Source of the DNA: CAIWHR01 sp963786625
GTDB taxonomy: Bacteria; Pseudomonadota; Gammaproteobacteria; Burkholderiales; Casimicrobiaceae
Direction of reading: 5' to 3'
Length of the DNA stretch: 64,000 nucleotides
NCBI GenBank assembly: GCA_963786625.1
Contig: CAWAZS010000010.1
Span: forward strand, 124,001-188,000
The notes below the pieces were generated by a model. That model saw nothing but the letters and a program-made list of their open reading frames with translations. It ran no database searches and was not told the origin of the DNA. The position numbers and the translations under genes were made by a program. Of the stretch, positions 29,370-38,084 are shown in pieces. How positions within the stretch are numbered: position 1 is the first letter of the stretch; each line of letters begins with the position of its first letter.

Positions 29370-30407
29370 ATGCCCATTTCCCTCCAGGACGCGTTGCTGC
29401 GCACGATCGAGCACCGCGAGATCTTTCCCGACGAGATGCTGTCGATCATGCGCCGGATCATGAGCGGCGAGGTGACGCCGGTGATGATCGCGGCGCTCAC
29501 GGTGGGCCTGCGCGTCAAGAAGGAGACGGTCGGCGAGATTGCCGCGGCCGCGCAGGTGATGCGCGAGTTCGCGACCAAGGTCGACGTTCCCGATCGCGAC
29601 CACCTCGTCGACATCGTCGGCACCGGCGGCGACTCGTCGCACACCTTCAACATCTCGACGGCGTCGATGTTCGTCGCGGCGGCGGCGGGCGCCCGCGTCG
29701 CCAAGCACGGCGGCCGCTCGGTGTCGTCGAAATCCGGGAGCGCCGACGTGCTCGAGGCGCTCGGCGCCAACATCATGCTGAAACCCGCAGACGTCGCGCG
29801 GTCGATCGCCGACACCGGCATCGGGTTCATGTTCGCCCCTTCGCACCACAGCGCGATGAAGCACGCGGCGCCGGTGCGCAAGGAGCTCGGCGTGCGCACG
29901 ATCTTCAACATCCTGGGGCCGCTCACCAACCCGGCCGGGGCGCCGAACCAGCTGCTCGGCGTGTTCCATCCGGATCTCGTCGGCATCCAGGTGCGCGTCC
30001 TGCAGCGGCTGGGCAGCAGGCACGTGCTCGTCGTCTATGGCAAGGACGGCATGGACGAGGTCTCGCTGGGCGCGGCGACGATGGTCGGCGAGCTCAAGGA
30101 CGGCGAGATCCGCGAGTACGAGATCCATCCCGAGGATTTCGGGCTGCGGATGATCTCGAACCGCGGCCTCAAGGTGACCGACGCGGCGGAGTCGAAGGCG
30201 ATGGTGCTGGAGGCCCTCGGCGACGTCGAGGGCACGCCGCGCGAGATCGTCGCGCTGAACGCCGGCGCCGCGCTCTACGCCGCCGATGTCGCGGCGTCGA
30301 TCGGCGAGGGCATCGAGCGGGCGCGGGCGGCGATTGCCTCCGGCGCGGCGATGAAGAAGCTCGAGCAGTTCGTCGCGCTGACGCAGAAGCTCGGCAGCGC
30401 GGGATGA
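29370..30407 (+). CDS. trpD: Anthranilate phosphoribosyltransferase
   Basis: A 345-residue enzyme joining anthranilate and PRPP. The PRPP-binding VGTGGDSSHTFNIST motif and the following KHGGRSVSSKSGSADVLEALG are intact. FAPSHHSAMKHAAPVRKELG and TIFNILGPLTNPAG identify the family. A strong AAGGAG Shine-Dalgarno precedes the ATG. It is separated from trpC by a palindromic repeat array. Confidence 0.96.
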   Translation: MPISLQDALLRTIEHREIFPDEMLSIMRRIMSGEVTPVMIAALTVGLRVKKETVGEIAAAAQVMREFATKVDVPDRDHLVDIVGTGGDSSHTFNISTASMFVAAAAGARVAKHGGRSVSSKSGSADVLEALGANIMLKPADVARSIADTGIGFMFAPSHHSAMKHAAPVRKELGVRTIFNILGPLTNPAGAPNQLLGVFHPDLVGIQVRVLQRLGSRHVLVVYGKDGMDEVSLGAATMVGELKDGEIREYEIHPEDFGLRMISNRGLKVTDAAESKAMVLEALGDVEGTPREIVALNAGAALYAADVAASIGEGIERARAAIASGAAMKKLEQFVALTQKLGSAG

Positions 30408-30424
30408 GGCGGGTGGCGGCACTC

Positions 30425-30623
30425 CGGCGTCCGGCTGAAGCCGGACCCACGGCTGCAACTGTTCGTGGGGCCGGCTTCGGCCGGCGGGCCATCGCCCGTG
30501 GGGCCGGCTTCAGCCGGCGGGCCATCGCGCGTGGGGCGGCAGCCGGCGGGCCATCGCCCGTGGGGCCGGCTTCAGTCGGCGGGCCATCGCGCGTGGGGCC
30601 GGCTTCAGCCGGCCTCTTCCTCG
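30425..30623. repeat. REP-like tandem array inside the trp operon
   Basis: Six or so copies of GTGGGGCCGGCTTCAGCCGG, alternating with CGGGCCATCGCCC or CGGGCCATCGCGC, repeat every ~32 bp between trpD and trpC. The last copy ends at the trpC start. Units vary slightly, with an internal deletion near 30535. The array would fold into strong hairpins in the mRNA and may lower trpC expression relative to trpD. Confidence 0.8.
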
Positions 30624-31418
30624 ATGAGCACACCGGACATCCTCGCCCGCATACTCGCGACCAAGGCGGAGGAAGTCGCTCGCGCGAAGCAGGCGCGGCC
30701 GCTCTCCGCGCTCGACGCCGCGGCGCGAGCGATGTCGCCGCCGCGTGATTTCGCCGGCGCGCTGCGCGCGAAGATCGCCGCCGGCCGGCCGGCCGTCATC
30801 GCCGAGATCAAGAAGGCGAGTCCGAGCCGCGGCGTACTGCGCGCTGACTTCGATCCGCCTGCAATCGCGGCGAGCTACGAGGCCGGCGGCGCGGCCTGCC
30901 TTTCCGTGCTGACCGACCGCCCGTATTTCCAGGGCGCGCACGAGCACCTCGCTGCGGCGCGCGCGGCGTGCGCGCTGCCGGTGCTGCGCAAGGACTTCAT
31001 CGTCGACGAGTACCAGGTTGCCGAGGCGCGCGCGCTGGGCGCCGACGCCGTCCTGCTGATCGTCGCCGCGCTCGACGACGCGCGGCTCGCGGCGCTGGAA
31101 GACTGCGCGCGCGATCTCGGGATGGCGGTGCTGGTCGAGGTTCACGATGCCGGCGAGCTCGACCGGGCGCTGCGCCTCGCGACGCCGCTCGTCGGCATCA
31201 ACAACCGCAACCTGCGCAGCTTCGACGTCTCGCTCGCGACGACGCTCGATCTCCTGCCGCGCATCCCCGCCGGAAAGCTCGTCGTCACCGAGAGCGGAAT
31301 CCTCGAGCGCGCCGATGTCGCGACGATGCGCGCGCGCGGCGTCCACGCCTTCCTGGTCGGCGAGGCGTTCATGCGCGCCGCCGATCCCGGAGCGGCGCTG
31401 GCCGCGCTTTTCGCCTGA
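30624..31418 (+). CDS. trpC: Indole-3-glycerol phosphate synthase
   Basis: A 264-residue TIM-barrel enzyme that closes the indole ring in tryptophan synthesis. Diagnostic blocks are VIAEIKKASPSRGVLRADFD with the catalytic Lys, LSVLTDRPYFQGAHEHL, LPVLRKDFIVDEYQV, GINNRNLRSFDV and VTESGILERADV. I start it at the ATG at 30624, after the repeats; the longer reading frame to 30465 is translated repeat. Confidence 0.95.
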   Translation: MSTPDILARILATKAEEVARAKQARPLSALDAAARAMSPPRDFAGALRAKIAAGRPAVIAEIKKASPSRGVLRADFDPPAIAASYEAGGAACLSVLTDRPYFQGAHEHLAAARAACALPVLRKDFIVDEYQVAEARALGADAVLLIVAALDDARLAALEDCARDLGMAVLVEVHDAGELDRALRLATPLVGINNRNLRSFDVSLATTLDLLPRIPAGKLVVTESGILERADVATMRARGVHAFLVGEAFMRAADPGAALAALFA

Positions 31419-31568
31419 CCCTGCGCTTGCCGCGGCGGCGCGGCGGCGGTGCTATCATGCGCTGCCGTCTCGACACCGTCGCTCGCGAAGCGCGCGAGCC
31501 GCCGTGGCCCGGGGCGCGACAGGTCATCCCGGAACGTTAGAACGCCGCGGCAGCGGGGAGCGCGCTTC

Positions 31569-32660
31569 GTGTCGGCCATCGCCGCCGAAAATGTCAGCAA
31601 GCATTGGACGACTGCCGAGGGCCAGGTGCGCGCCGTCGACGGGCTGTCGTTCGCCTTCGACGAGGGCACGCTGAATGTCCTGCTGGGCCCCTCGGGCTGC
31701 GGCAAGTCCACGACGCTGCGCCTCATCGCGGGCCTCGAGCAGGCTGACGGCGGGCGCATCCTCATCGGCGGGCGCGACGTCACGAATTTGCCGCCGTCGC
31801 AGCGCAACATCGCGATGGTGTTCCAGAGCTACGCGCTCTTTCCGCACCTGTCCGTCGCCGAGAACATCGTGTTCGGGCTCAAGGTGCGCCGGGTCGCGCC
31901 GGTCGACGTCGAGGCGAGGCTGAAGCGGGTCGCCGGGCTGCTCGGACTCGCGCAGCTGCTCGACCGCAGGCCCGCGCAGCTGTCGGGCGGGCAGCAGCAG
32001 CGGGTGGCGCTGGGACGGGCGATCATCGCCGAGGCGCCGGTGTGCCTGATGGACGAGCCGCTGTCCAATCTCGATGCCCAGCTGCGGCAGGACATGCGCT
32101 CCGAGATCCGCCAGCTACAGCGCCAGCTCGGCATCACGATGGTCTACGTGACCCACGATCAGATCGAGGCGATGTCGATGGCCGACCGGGTGGTGCTGCT
32201 CAACGGCGGCAAGATCGAGCAGGACGCCGCGCCGGCCGGCCTCTACGAGAACCCCGCCAACACCTTCGTCGCGCGCTTCATCGGCACGCCGCCGATGAAC
32301 CTGTTGCCGCTCGAGGCGGGCCGCGGCGGGGCGGTCATCGCCGGCACCGGCGGTCCCGCGGTGGCGCCGGCCGCGTGCGCCGGGCTGACCCTGGGCGTGC
32401 GGCCCGAGCACGTCGTCCTCGGCCACGAGCGGGGGCTCGCCGCCGAGGTTGCCGGTGTCGAGTACCTCGGCGCCGATTCGCTCGTCGCCTGCCGGCTCGG
32501 GTCGGCCACGCTGGTCGTGCGCGTCGCCGGCAGCGTCGGGCTCGCGCGCGGCGCCGCCGCCTGGCTGTCGTGGGCGCCGGGCGCGCAGCATCTGTTCGAT
32601 CGCGACGGCACACGCCGCGCGGAATCGTTTCTTGACGAACCTGCAACGCTGCTTGCGTAG
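31569..32660 (+). CDS. ugpC: ABC transporter ATPase, UgpC/MalK type
   Basis: A 363-residue ATP-binding subunit. Walker A GPSGCGKST is at residues 40-48, the signature LSGGQQQR near 138-145, and Walker B CLMDEPLSNLD near 159-169. It has the C-terminal TOBE/OB-fold regulatory domain found in CUT1-family sugar importers, including GVRPEHV. The start is GTG. It is first in an ATPase/binding-protein/permease/permease operon. The gene symbol rests on operon similarity to sn-glycerol-3-phosphate systems; another sugar or polyol substrate is possible. Confidence 0.85.
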   Translation: MSAIAAENVSKHWTTAEGQVRAVDGLSFAFDEGTLNVLLGPSGCGKSTTLRLIAGLEQADGGRILIGGRDVTNLPPSQRNIAMVFQSYALFPHLSVAENIVFGLKVRRVAPVDVEARLKRVAGLLGLAQLLDRRPAQLSGGQQQRVALGRAIIAEAPVCLMDEPLSNLDAQLRQDMRSEIRQLQRQLGITMVYVTHDQIEAMSMADRVVLLNGGKIEQDAAPAGLYENPANTFVARFIGTPPMNLLPLEAGRGGAVIAGTGGPAVAPAACAGLTLGVRPEHVVLGHERGLAAEVAGVEYLGADSLVACRLGSATLVVRVAGSVGLARGAAAWLSWAPGAQHLFDRDGTRRAESFLDEPATLLA

Positions 32661-32718
32661 CGCACCTGCGATCGCGGATGCGCGAGGCCGGCAGTCGAGT
32701 CAACCACGGGAGGTGACC

Positions 32719-34008
32719 ATGTTCCTGAAAGAGATTCAGCGTGCGCTGACCGCGGCGGCGGCAGCGCTCTTTGCCGCGGCTGCGCTGGCGCAGGCGCCGG
32801 TGGAAGTCCCGTTCTACTACCCGATCGCCGTCGGCGGGCCGATCCCCAAGATCATCGACGGGCTGGTCGCCGATTTCGAGAAGGAGAATCCGGGCATCAA
32901 GCTGCGGCCGATCTATTCCGGCACCTATCAGGACACGATCACCAAGGCGCTCACTGCGGTGAAGAGCGGCGAGCCGCCGGTGACCTCGATCCTGCTGTCC
33001 ACCGACATGTACACGCTGATCGACGAGGACGCCGTCGTGCCCTTCGACGACCTGATCCGCACGCCGGAAGACCAGGCCTGGCTCAAGGGGTTCTACCCGG
33101 GCTTCATGGAGAACAGCCAGACCGGCGGCAAGACCTGGGGCATCCCCTTCCAGCGCTCGACGATCGTCCTCTACTACAACAAGGAGGCGTTCAAGGAGGC
33201 CGGCCTCGACCCCAACCGCCCGCCGGCAAACTGGAAAGAGCAGATCGAGTACGCGCAGAAGCTGACCAAGCGCGATGCCTCCGGCAAGGTTACGCAGTGG
33301 GGAATCCAGATCCCCTCGTCGGGCTTTCCGTACTGGCTGTTCCAGGCGCTCGCAATCCAGGCCGGAACGAATCTGATGAACCCGACGGGCACGCAGACCT
33401 ACTACGACCGGCCGGAGGTGATCGAGGGGCTGACGTACTGGGTCGACCTCGTGAAGAAACACAAGGTGCACCCCGAGGGCATCGTCGAGTGGGGGACGAC
33501 GCCCAAGGACTTCTTCGAGAAGAAGGTCGCGATGATGTGGACGACGACCGGCAACCTCACCAACGTCCGCACCAACGCCAAGTTCGACTTCGGCGTGGCG
33601 ATGCTGCCCGCCGGCAAGCAGCGCGGCAGTCCGACCGGCGGCGGCAATTTCTACCTGTTCAAGAAGTCGACGCCGGCGCAGCGCGAGGCGGCGTTCAAGT
33701 TCATCCGGTGGGTGACGACGCCGCAGCGCGCGGCGCAATGGGGCATCGACACCGGCTACGTCGCGGTGCGCCCGGACGCGTGGGAGACGCCGACGATGAA
33801 GCAGTACGTCGCGGGCTTTCCCGCCGCCGCGGTGGCGCGCGACCAGCTGCCCTACGCGAAGGCGGAGCTGTCCACGCACGACAACCAGCGGGTGACCAAG
33901 GCGCTGAACGACGGCCTGCAGGCAGCCCTCACCGGCACCAAGACGCCCGAGCAGGCGATGAAGGACGCGCAGCGCGAGGCCGAGCGGCTGCTGCGATCGT
34001 ACAAATGA
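32719..34008 (+). CDS. ugpB: ABC transporter solute-binding protein, UgpB-like
   Basis: A 429-residue periplasmic extracellular solute-binding protein family 1 member. A signal peptide covers residues 1-25, with the mature start near APVEVPFYYPIAVGG. Family blocks are FEKENPGIKLRPIYSGTYQD, WGIPFQRSTIVLYYNKEAF and FFEKKVAMMWTTTGNL. Its likely ligand is glycerol 3-phosphate or a related phosphodiester, by operon type only. GGGAGG lies 7-12 bp before the ATG. The 70-bp gap before ugpA holds a palindromic GCCGGCTTCCTGCCGGC. Confidence 0.88.
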   Translation: MFLKEIQRALTAAAAALFAAAALAQAPVEVPFYYPIAVGGPIPKIIDGLVADFEKENPGIKLRPIYSGTYQDTITKALTAVKSGEPPVTSILLSTDMYTLIDEDAVVPFDDLIRTPEDQAWLKGFYPGFMENSQTGGKTWGIPFQRSTIVLYYNKEAFKEAGLDPNRPPANWKEQIEYAQKLTKRDASGKVTQWGIQIPSSGFPYWLFQALAIQAGTNLMNPTGTQTYYDRPEVIEGLTYWVDLVKKHKVHPEGIVEWGTTPKDFFEKKVAMMWTTTGNLTNVRTNAKFDFGVAMLPAGKQRGSPTGGGNFYLFKKSTPAQREAAFKFIRWVTTPQRAAQWGIDTGYVAVRPDAWETPTMKQYVAGFPAAAVARDQLPYAKAELSTHDNQRVTKALNDGLQAALTGTKTPEQAMKDAQREAERLLRSYK

Positions 34009-34078
34009 AGGCAACGCGGCGCGCGGCAGGCCACGCCGGCTTCCTGCCGGCGCCGCTTCCGCGGCCGCGTGCGCGGCC

Positions 34079-34954
34079 GTGACGCGCAGCGCCCAATGGG
34101 TCTACGGCTGGCTGCTGTTGCTGCCGGCGATGGCGCTGCTCGCGCTGTTCACGCACTACCCGACGCTCGCCACCCTCTGGCACGGCTTTCTGTCGACGCC
34201 GAAAGGCAACCGGCCTGCGGTCTGGGTCGGGCTCGACAACTACCGGGCGCTCGCGGACGACCCGATCTTCTGGCAGGTGCTCGGCAACAACCTTTGGTTC
34301 GCGCTGGGCACCATCCCGGCATCGATCGCGCTGGCGCTGCTGATGGCCGCGTGGGTCAACGGCAACGTCCCGGGCCGCGGGTTCCTGCGGCTCGCCTACT
34401 TCACGCCGACGGTGCTGCCGATGATCGCGGTGGCGAACATCTGGCTCTTCTTCTACACGCCCGAGTACGGGCTGGTCGAGCGGATCCTCGGGGCGGCCGG
34501 CTTCGCGACGCACAACTGGCTCGGCAGCAAGAGCACCGCGCTCGCCTGCCTGATGGTGGTGACCGTGTGGAAGGAAGCCGGCTTCTTCATGATCTTCTAT
34601 CTCGCCGCGCTGCAGTCGATGTCGCCGAACCTCGCCGAGGCCGCGGCGATCGAGGGCGCCTCGCGCTGGTACTACTTCCGCCGCGTGACCTTTCCGCTGC
34701 TGATGCCGACGACGCTGTTCGTGCTGGTCAACGCGGTCATCAACGCGTTCCGCCTGGTCGATCACGTCGTCGTGATGACGCGCGGCGGGCCGGACAACGC
34801 GACGGCGCTGCTGCTCTACTACATCTACGAGGTCGGCTTCCGCTTCTGGGATTCCGCGTACGCGGCTGCGCTGACGATGGTGCTGCTGGCGATCCTCGGA
34901 CTCGCGGCGCTGGTGCAGTTCTGGTTCATCGACCGCAGGGTTCATTACCAATGA
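34079..34954 (+). CDS. ugpA: ABC transporter permease, UgpA-like
   Basis: A 291-residue inner-membrane permease with six predicted transmembrane helices. The binding-protein-dependent transport motif (EAAAIEGASRWYYFRRVTFPLLMP) is near residues 195-218 and would contact the ATPase. It belongs to the CUT1/UgpA-MalF group. The start is a GTG at 34079; no nearby ATG is in frame. Confidence 0.88.
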   Translation: MTRSAQWVYGWLLLLPAMALLALFTHYPTLATLWHGFLSTPKGNRPAVWVGLDNYRALADDPIFWQVLGNNLWFALGTIPASIALALLMAAWVNGNVPGRGFLRLAYFTPTVLPMIAVANIWLFFYTPEYGLVERILGAAGFATHNWLGSKSTALACLMVVTVWKEAGFFMIFYLAALQSMSPNLAEAAAIEGASRWYYFRRVTFPLLMPTTLFVLVNAVINAFRLVDHVVVMTRGGPDNATALLLYYIYEVGFRFWDSAYAAALTMVLLAILGLAALVQFWFIDRRVHYQ

Positions 34955-34997
34955 GCGCGCCGGGCGAAGCGCGAAGGCGCGCAGCGCCAGGGAGCGC

Positions 34998-35821
34998 ATG
35001 AGCGTCCTCGCCCCGCGCGGAACCCTGCGCGCCGTGGAGACGGCGGGCGCCTGGCTGCTGGGCGTGCTCTGGATCCTGCCGCTCGTCTACGCCTTCTGGA
35101 CCGCGTTCCACCCGGGCGAGTACTCGACCCGGTTCGACCTGACCGCGCCGCTGACGCTCGCCAATTTCGTCAAGGCCTGGCAGGCGGCGCCGTTCGCGCG
35201 GTACTTCGTCAACACGGTGCTGCTGGTCACGATGGTCCTCGCCGCGCAGCTCGTGCTGGTGACGCTCGCCGCCTACGCCTTCGCCCGCTTCGAGTTTCCG
35301 GGCCGCGGCGTCCTGTTCGCGCTGGTGCTCGTGCAGCTGATGGTGATGCCGGACGTGCTGATCGTCGAGAACTACCGGACGATGACGCAGCTGGGGCTCA
35401 AGGACACCATCGTCGCGATCGGGCTGCCCTACATGGCGAGCGCCTTCGGCATCTTCCTGCTGCGGCAGACCTTCAAGACCGTGCCGCGCGAGCTCGACGA
35501 GGCCGCGCGCATCGAGGGCTGCACGCCGCTCGCGGTGCTGTGGAAGGTCTACGTGCCGCTCGCGCGGCCCGTCTATCTCGCGTACGCGCTGGTCAGCGTC
35601 AGCTACCACTGGAACAATTTCCTCTGGCCGCTCATCATTACCAATTCGGTGGAATCGCGGCCGCTGACCGTCGGCCTGCAGGTGTTCTCGTCGACCGACC
35701 AGGGGATCGACTGGTCGATCATCACGGCGGCGACGCTGCTGACACGGCGCCGCTGCTGATCGCCTTCCTGCTGTTTCAGCGGCAGTTCGTGCAGAGTTTC
35801 ATGCGCGCGGGGATACGATGA
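34998..35821 (+). CDS. ugpE: ABC transporter permease, UgpE-like, frameshifted
   Basis: The second permease subunit, about 274 residues with six helices. The EAA motif is ELDEAARIEGCTPLAVLWKVYVPLA near residue 164. The frame breaks near 35743 (CTGCTGACACGG, one base missing). Beyond it the expected C-terminus, APLLIAFLLFQRQFVQSFM, continues to the TGA at 35819-35821, which overlaps the next start (ATGA). Without correction the last helix is lost, so the break is probably a sequence error. Confidence 0.86.
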
Positions 35822-36676
35822 AGCTGATTACTTGGAACGTTCAGTGGTGCCGCGGCGTCGACGGCCGCGTCGATCCGGCGCGCATCGCCGCCGAGGCGAA
35901 GCGGCTCGCCGACTTCGACGTGCTGTGCCTCCAGGAGATCGCCGACAACTTCCCCGATCCGCGGCTCGCCGGCAACTCGGATGCGGACCAGTTCGCGCTC
36001 ATCGCGACGCTGCTGCCCGGCTACACGGCGATCCCGGGCGTGGCGACCGACCATCCGGGCGACGGGGCGAGGCGGCGGCGCTTCGGCAACATGGTGCTCT
36101 CGCGGCTGCCCGTGCGGCAGGCGTACCGGCACCTGCTGCCATCGCCGGTCGATCCCGGGATCAACGGGATGCCGCGCATTGCCGTCGAGGCGGTCGTCGG
36201 CGCCCCCTTCGGCGACGTGCGCGTGATCACCACGCATCTCGAGTACTACTCGGTCAAGCAGCGCAGCGCACAGGTCGAGGCGCTGCGCGCGATCTACGCC
36301 GAGGGGCACGGGCACGCGCGCTCTGGATCGATCGTCGACACCAGCGGCGGACCGTTCCATACCCACCTGCGGCCCGCCGCCACGATCATCACCGGCGATT
36401 TCAACCTCGAGCCCGACGATCCGTTGCACGCGCGGATGGGCGCGCCGTTTCGCCGACGGAACCCCGGCGCTCGTCGATGCGTGGGAGTGCGCGCACCCGG
36501 GCGAGCCGCATCCCAGCACGTTCAAGATCTACGAGAAGGAGGTCCCCGGCGAGCCGGAGCTGCACTGCGACTTCATCTTCGTGAGCGAGGGCCTGAAGTC
36601 GCGCATTGCCGGCGTGCGCGTGGACCGCGAGACCCAGGCGGCCGACCATCAGCCGGTCATTCTGACGCTCGCCTGA
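35818..36676 (+). CDS. Endonuclease/exonuclease/phosphatase family protein, frameshifted
   Basis: An EEP-superfamily metal-dependent phosphoesterase of about 285 residues. Motifs are KLITWNVQWCRG, DVLCLQEIADNF with the metal-binding Glu, VITTHLEYYS, IITGDFNLEPDDP and the C-terminal DHQPVILTL. The frame breaks at 36448-36450 (CCGTTTCGCC, one extra T); the correct end reads FADGTPALVDAWECAHPGEP to the stop at 36674-36676. It is translationally coupled to ugpE, the slot where many ugp operons carry the phosphodiesterase UgpQ. It may process the imported substrate. No signal peptide is seen, so it is likely cytoplasmic. Confidence 0.85.
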
Positions 36677-36729
36677 ACGCCAGGCGCGGCCTCCATCCCC
36701 GCCGTCGCCATGCGCTGCGGCTCGCGCCG

Positions 36730-37749
36730 CTAACTCCAGGGTGGCTTGCCGGTCAGGGCGAGCCAGGCCCGCCGCAGCGGCAGCGCCAGCCACCAGCGAA
36801 AGCTCGCGCGGCGCGCGATTTCGCGCTGCTGGGTCTCGCTCTGCGCGACGAGGCGCGCGCGCTCGTCCGCCTCCGCGAGCTGCGCCGCATCGCGCTGGCG
36901 GAGCGCATCGGCATGATCGCGTTGCGCGAGAGCGAGCTCTCCGGCGAGATCGTTGCAGCGGCGATGCGTCGCCTCCAGGTCGCGCATGACTTTCTCGTAG
37001 TCGCGGTGCACCCATTCGTCGCGATCCGCAAGCACCGACAGCCGTGGCGTGATCGCGGCCAGCCGCGTGGCGGACGCGCTCGCAACGACGATGAAGTAGA
37101 GCGGGCGCGCGTGCCCTCGCGCCGGCACATCGGCGGAGGCTTCCGAAACCTCGAAGATCTCGCCCTGCCCGGCGCCTTCCTCGGGCCACACGACCGAATA
37201 GAAGCTCGGGCGCTGGCCGTACCAGACGGCATGCGCGAAACGGGAGCCGACCAGCGCGGCGAGCTCGCCGCGATAGAGCTCGCGGACGTGAAATTCGTTC
37301 GTCACGCCGAGGCGGTCGCTGTACTCGGTCTTGTTCGGACACGACAGGATCAGGAGACCGCCCGGGCGCAGCACGCGGCGGATCTCGTCGAGAAACGGCT
37401 CCTGGGCGACGATGTGCTCGATCGTCTCGAACGAGACGACGGCGTCGAAGCTCGCGTCGGCAAAGGGGAGGGCGGCGCAGTCGGCCTGCCGGAAGCCCAG
37501 ATTCGCGGTCCCGGCGTAGCGGGCGCGGGCATGGTCCAGTGCGGCTTCGGCGATGTCGGCGCCGATCACCGTGGCGGCGCGCGTTGCGAGCAGCGCGCTG
37601 CCGTAGCCCTCGCCACAGGCGACGTCGAGCACTTCGAGGCCGGCCACGAGCGGGGCGGCGAAATGGTAGCGGTGCCAATGCTCGTGCCAGATCTCGCCGG
37701 CGGTGCCGGGAATGAAGCGCTCGCCGGTGAATTCGAGTTTCCCGTTCAT
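36730..37749 (-). CDS. Class I SAM-dependent methyltransferase with coiled-coil tail
   Basis: A 339-residue methyltransferase. The SAM-binding motif VLDVACGEGYGSALLA is near residues 40-55, followed by GADIAEAALDHA and FDAVVSFETIEHI. After about residue 240 comes a charged helical region (DYEKVMRDLEATHRRCNDLAGE and onward) likely to be a coiled coil, then a basic tail. The opening EFTGERFIPGTAGEIWHEHWHRY is typical of methyltransferases in surface-glycan clusters. It is divergent from the glycosyltransferases and probably modifies their product. Confidence 0.82.
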   Translation of the reverse strand: MNGKLEFTGERFIPGTAGEIWHEHWHRYHFAAPLVAGLEVLDVACGEGYGSALLATRAATVIGADIAEAALDHARARYAGTANLGFRQADCAALPFADASFDAVVSFETIEHIVAQEPFLDEIRRVLRPGGLLILSCPNKTEYSDRLGVTNEFHVRELYRGELAALVGSRFAHAVWYGQRPSFYSVVWPEEGAGQGEIFEVSEASADVPARGHARPLYFIVVASASATRLAAITPRLSVLADRDEWVHRDYEKVMRDLEATHRRCNDLAGELALAQRDHADALRQRDAAQLAEADERARLVAQSETQQREIARRASFRWWLALPLRRAWLALTGKPPWS

Positions 37750-38084
37750 CGCCCTGCAATTCTACCCGCGCACTCGCGAGGTCCCGATGACGCCCGGGTT
37801 GCCGGGCAGGACCGATTCCTGCGCGGGGCCGGCTTCAGGCGGCGAACGGGCGCCGCCGGCTGAAGCCGGCCCCACGGTGGCCGGCGACGATCAGCATCCA
37901 CGGCGGCCGGCGACGATCGGCATCCGCGGTCGGCCGGCAGAGCCGGCGACGAACGGCTCCGCTAAAATGGCCGTCCTCTTCCACGCCGCGGGCACCCTCG
38001 CTGCCCGAAGTCCCCTCCCGATCCCGACGGAGGCCGTCCTCGCCGCAGTCGACGACGGCCGCCCGGACCCTTCCCGATGCAACC
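37750..38084. repeat. Intergenic gap with REP-like repeats
   Basis: The 335-bp gap holds inverted palindromes GGGGCCGGCTTCAGGCGG and CCGGCTGAAGCCGGCCCC (37824-37874). Two ~26-bp direct units, CCGGCGACGATCAGCATCC and CCGGCGACGATCGGCATCC, follow (37881-37930). A -10-like TAAAAT (37963-37968) may start the glycosyltransferase transcript with a leader of about 110 bases. No gene is seen. Confidence 0.65.
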
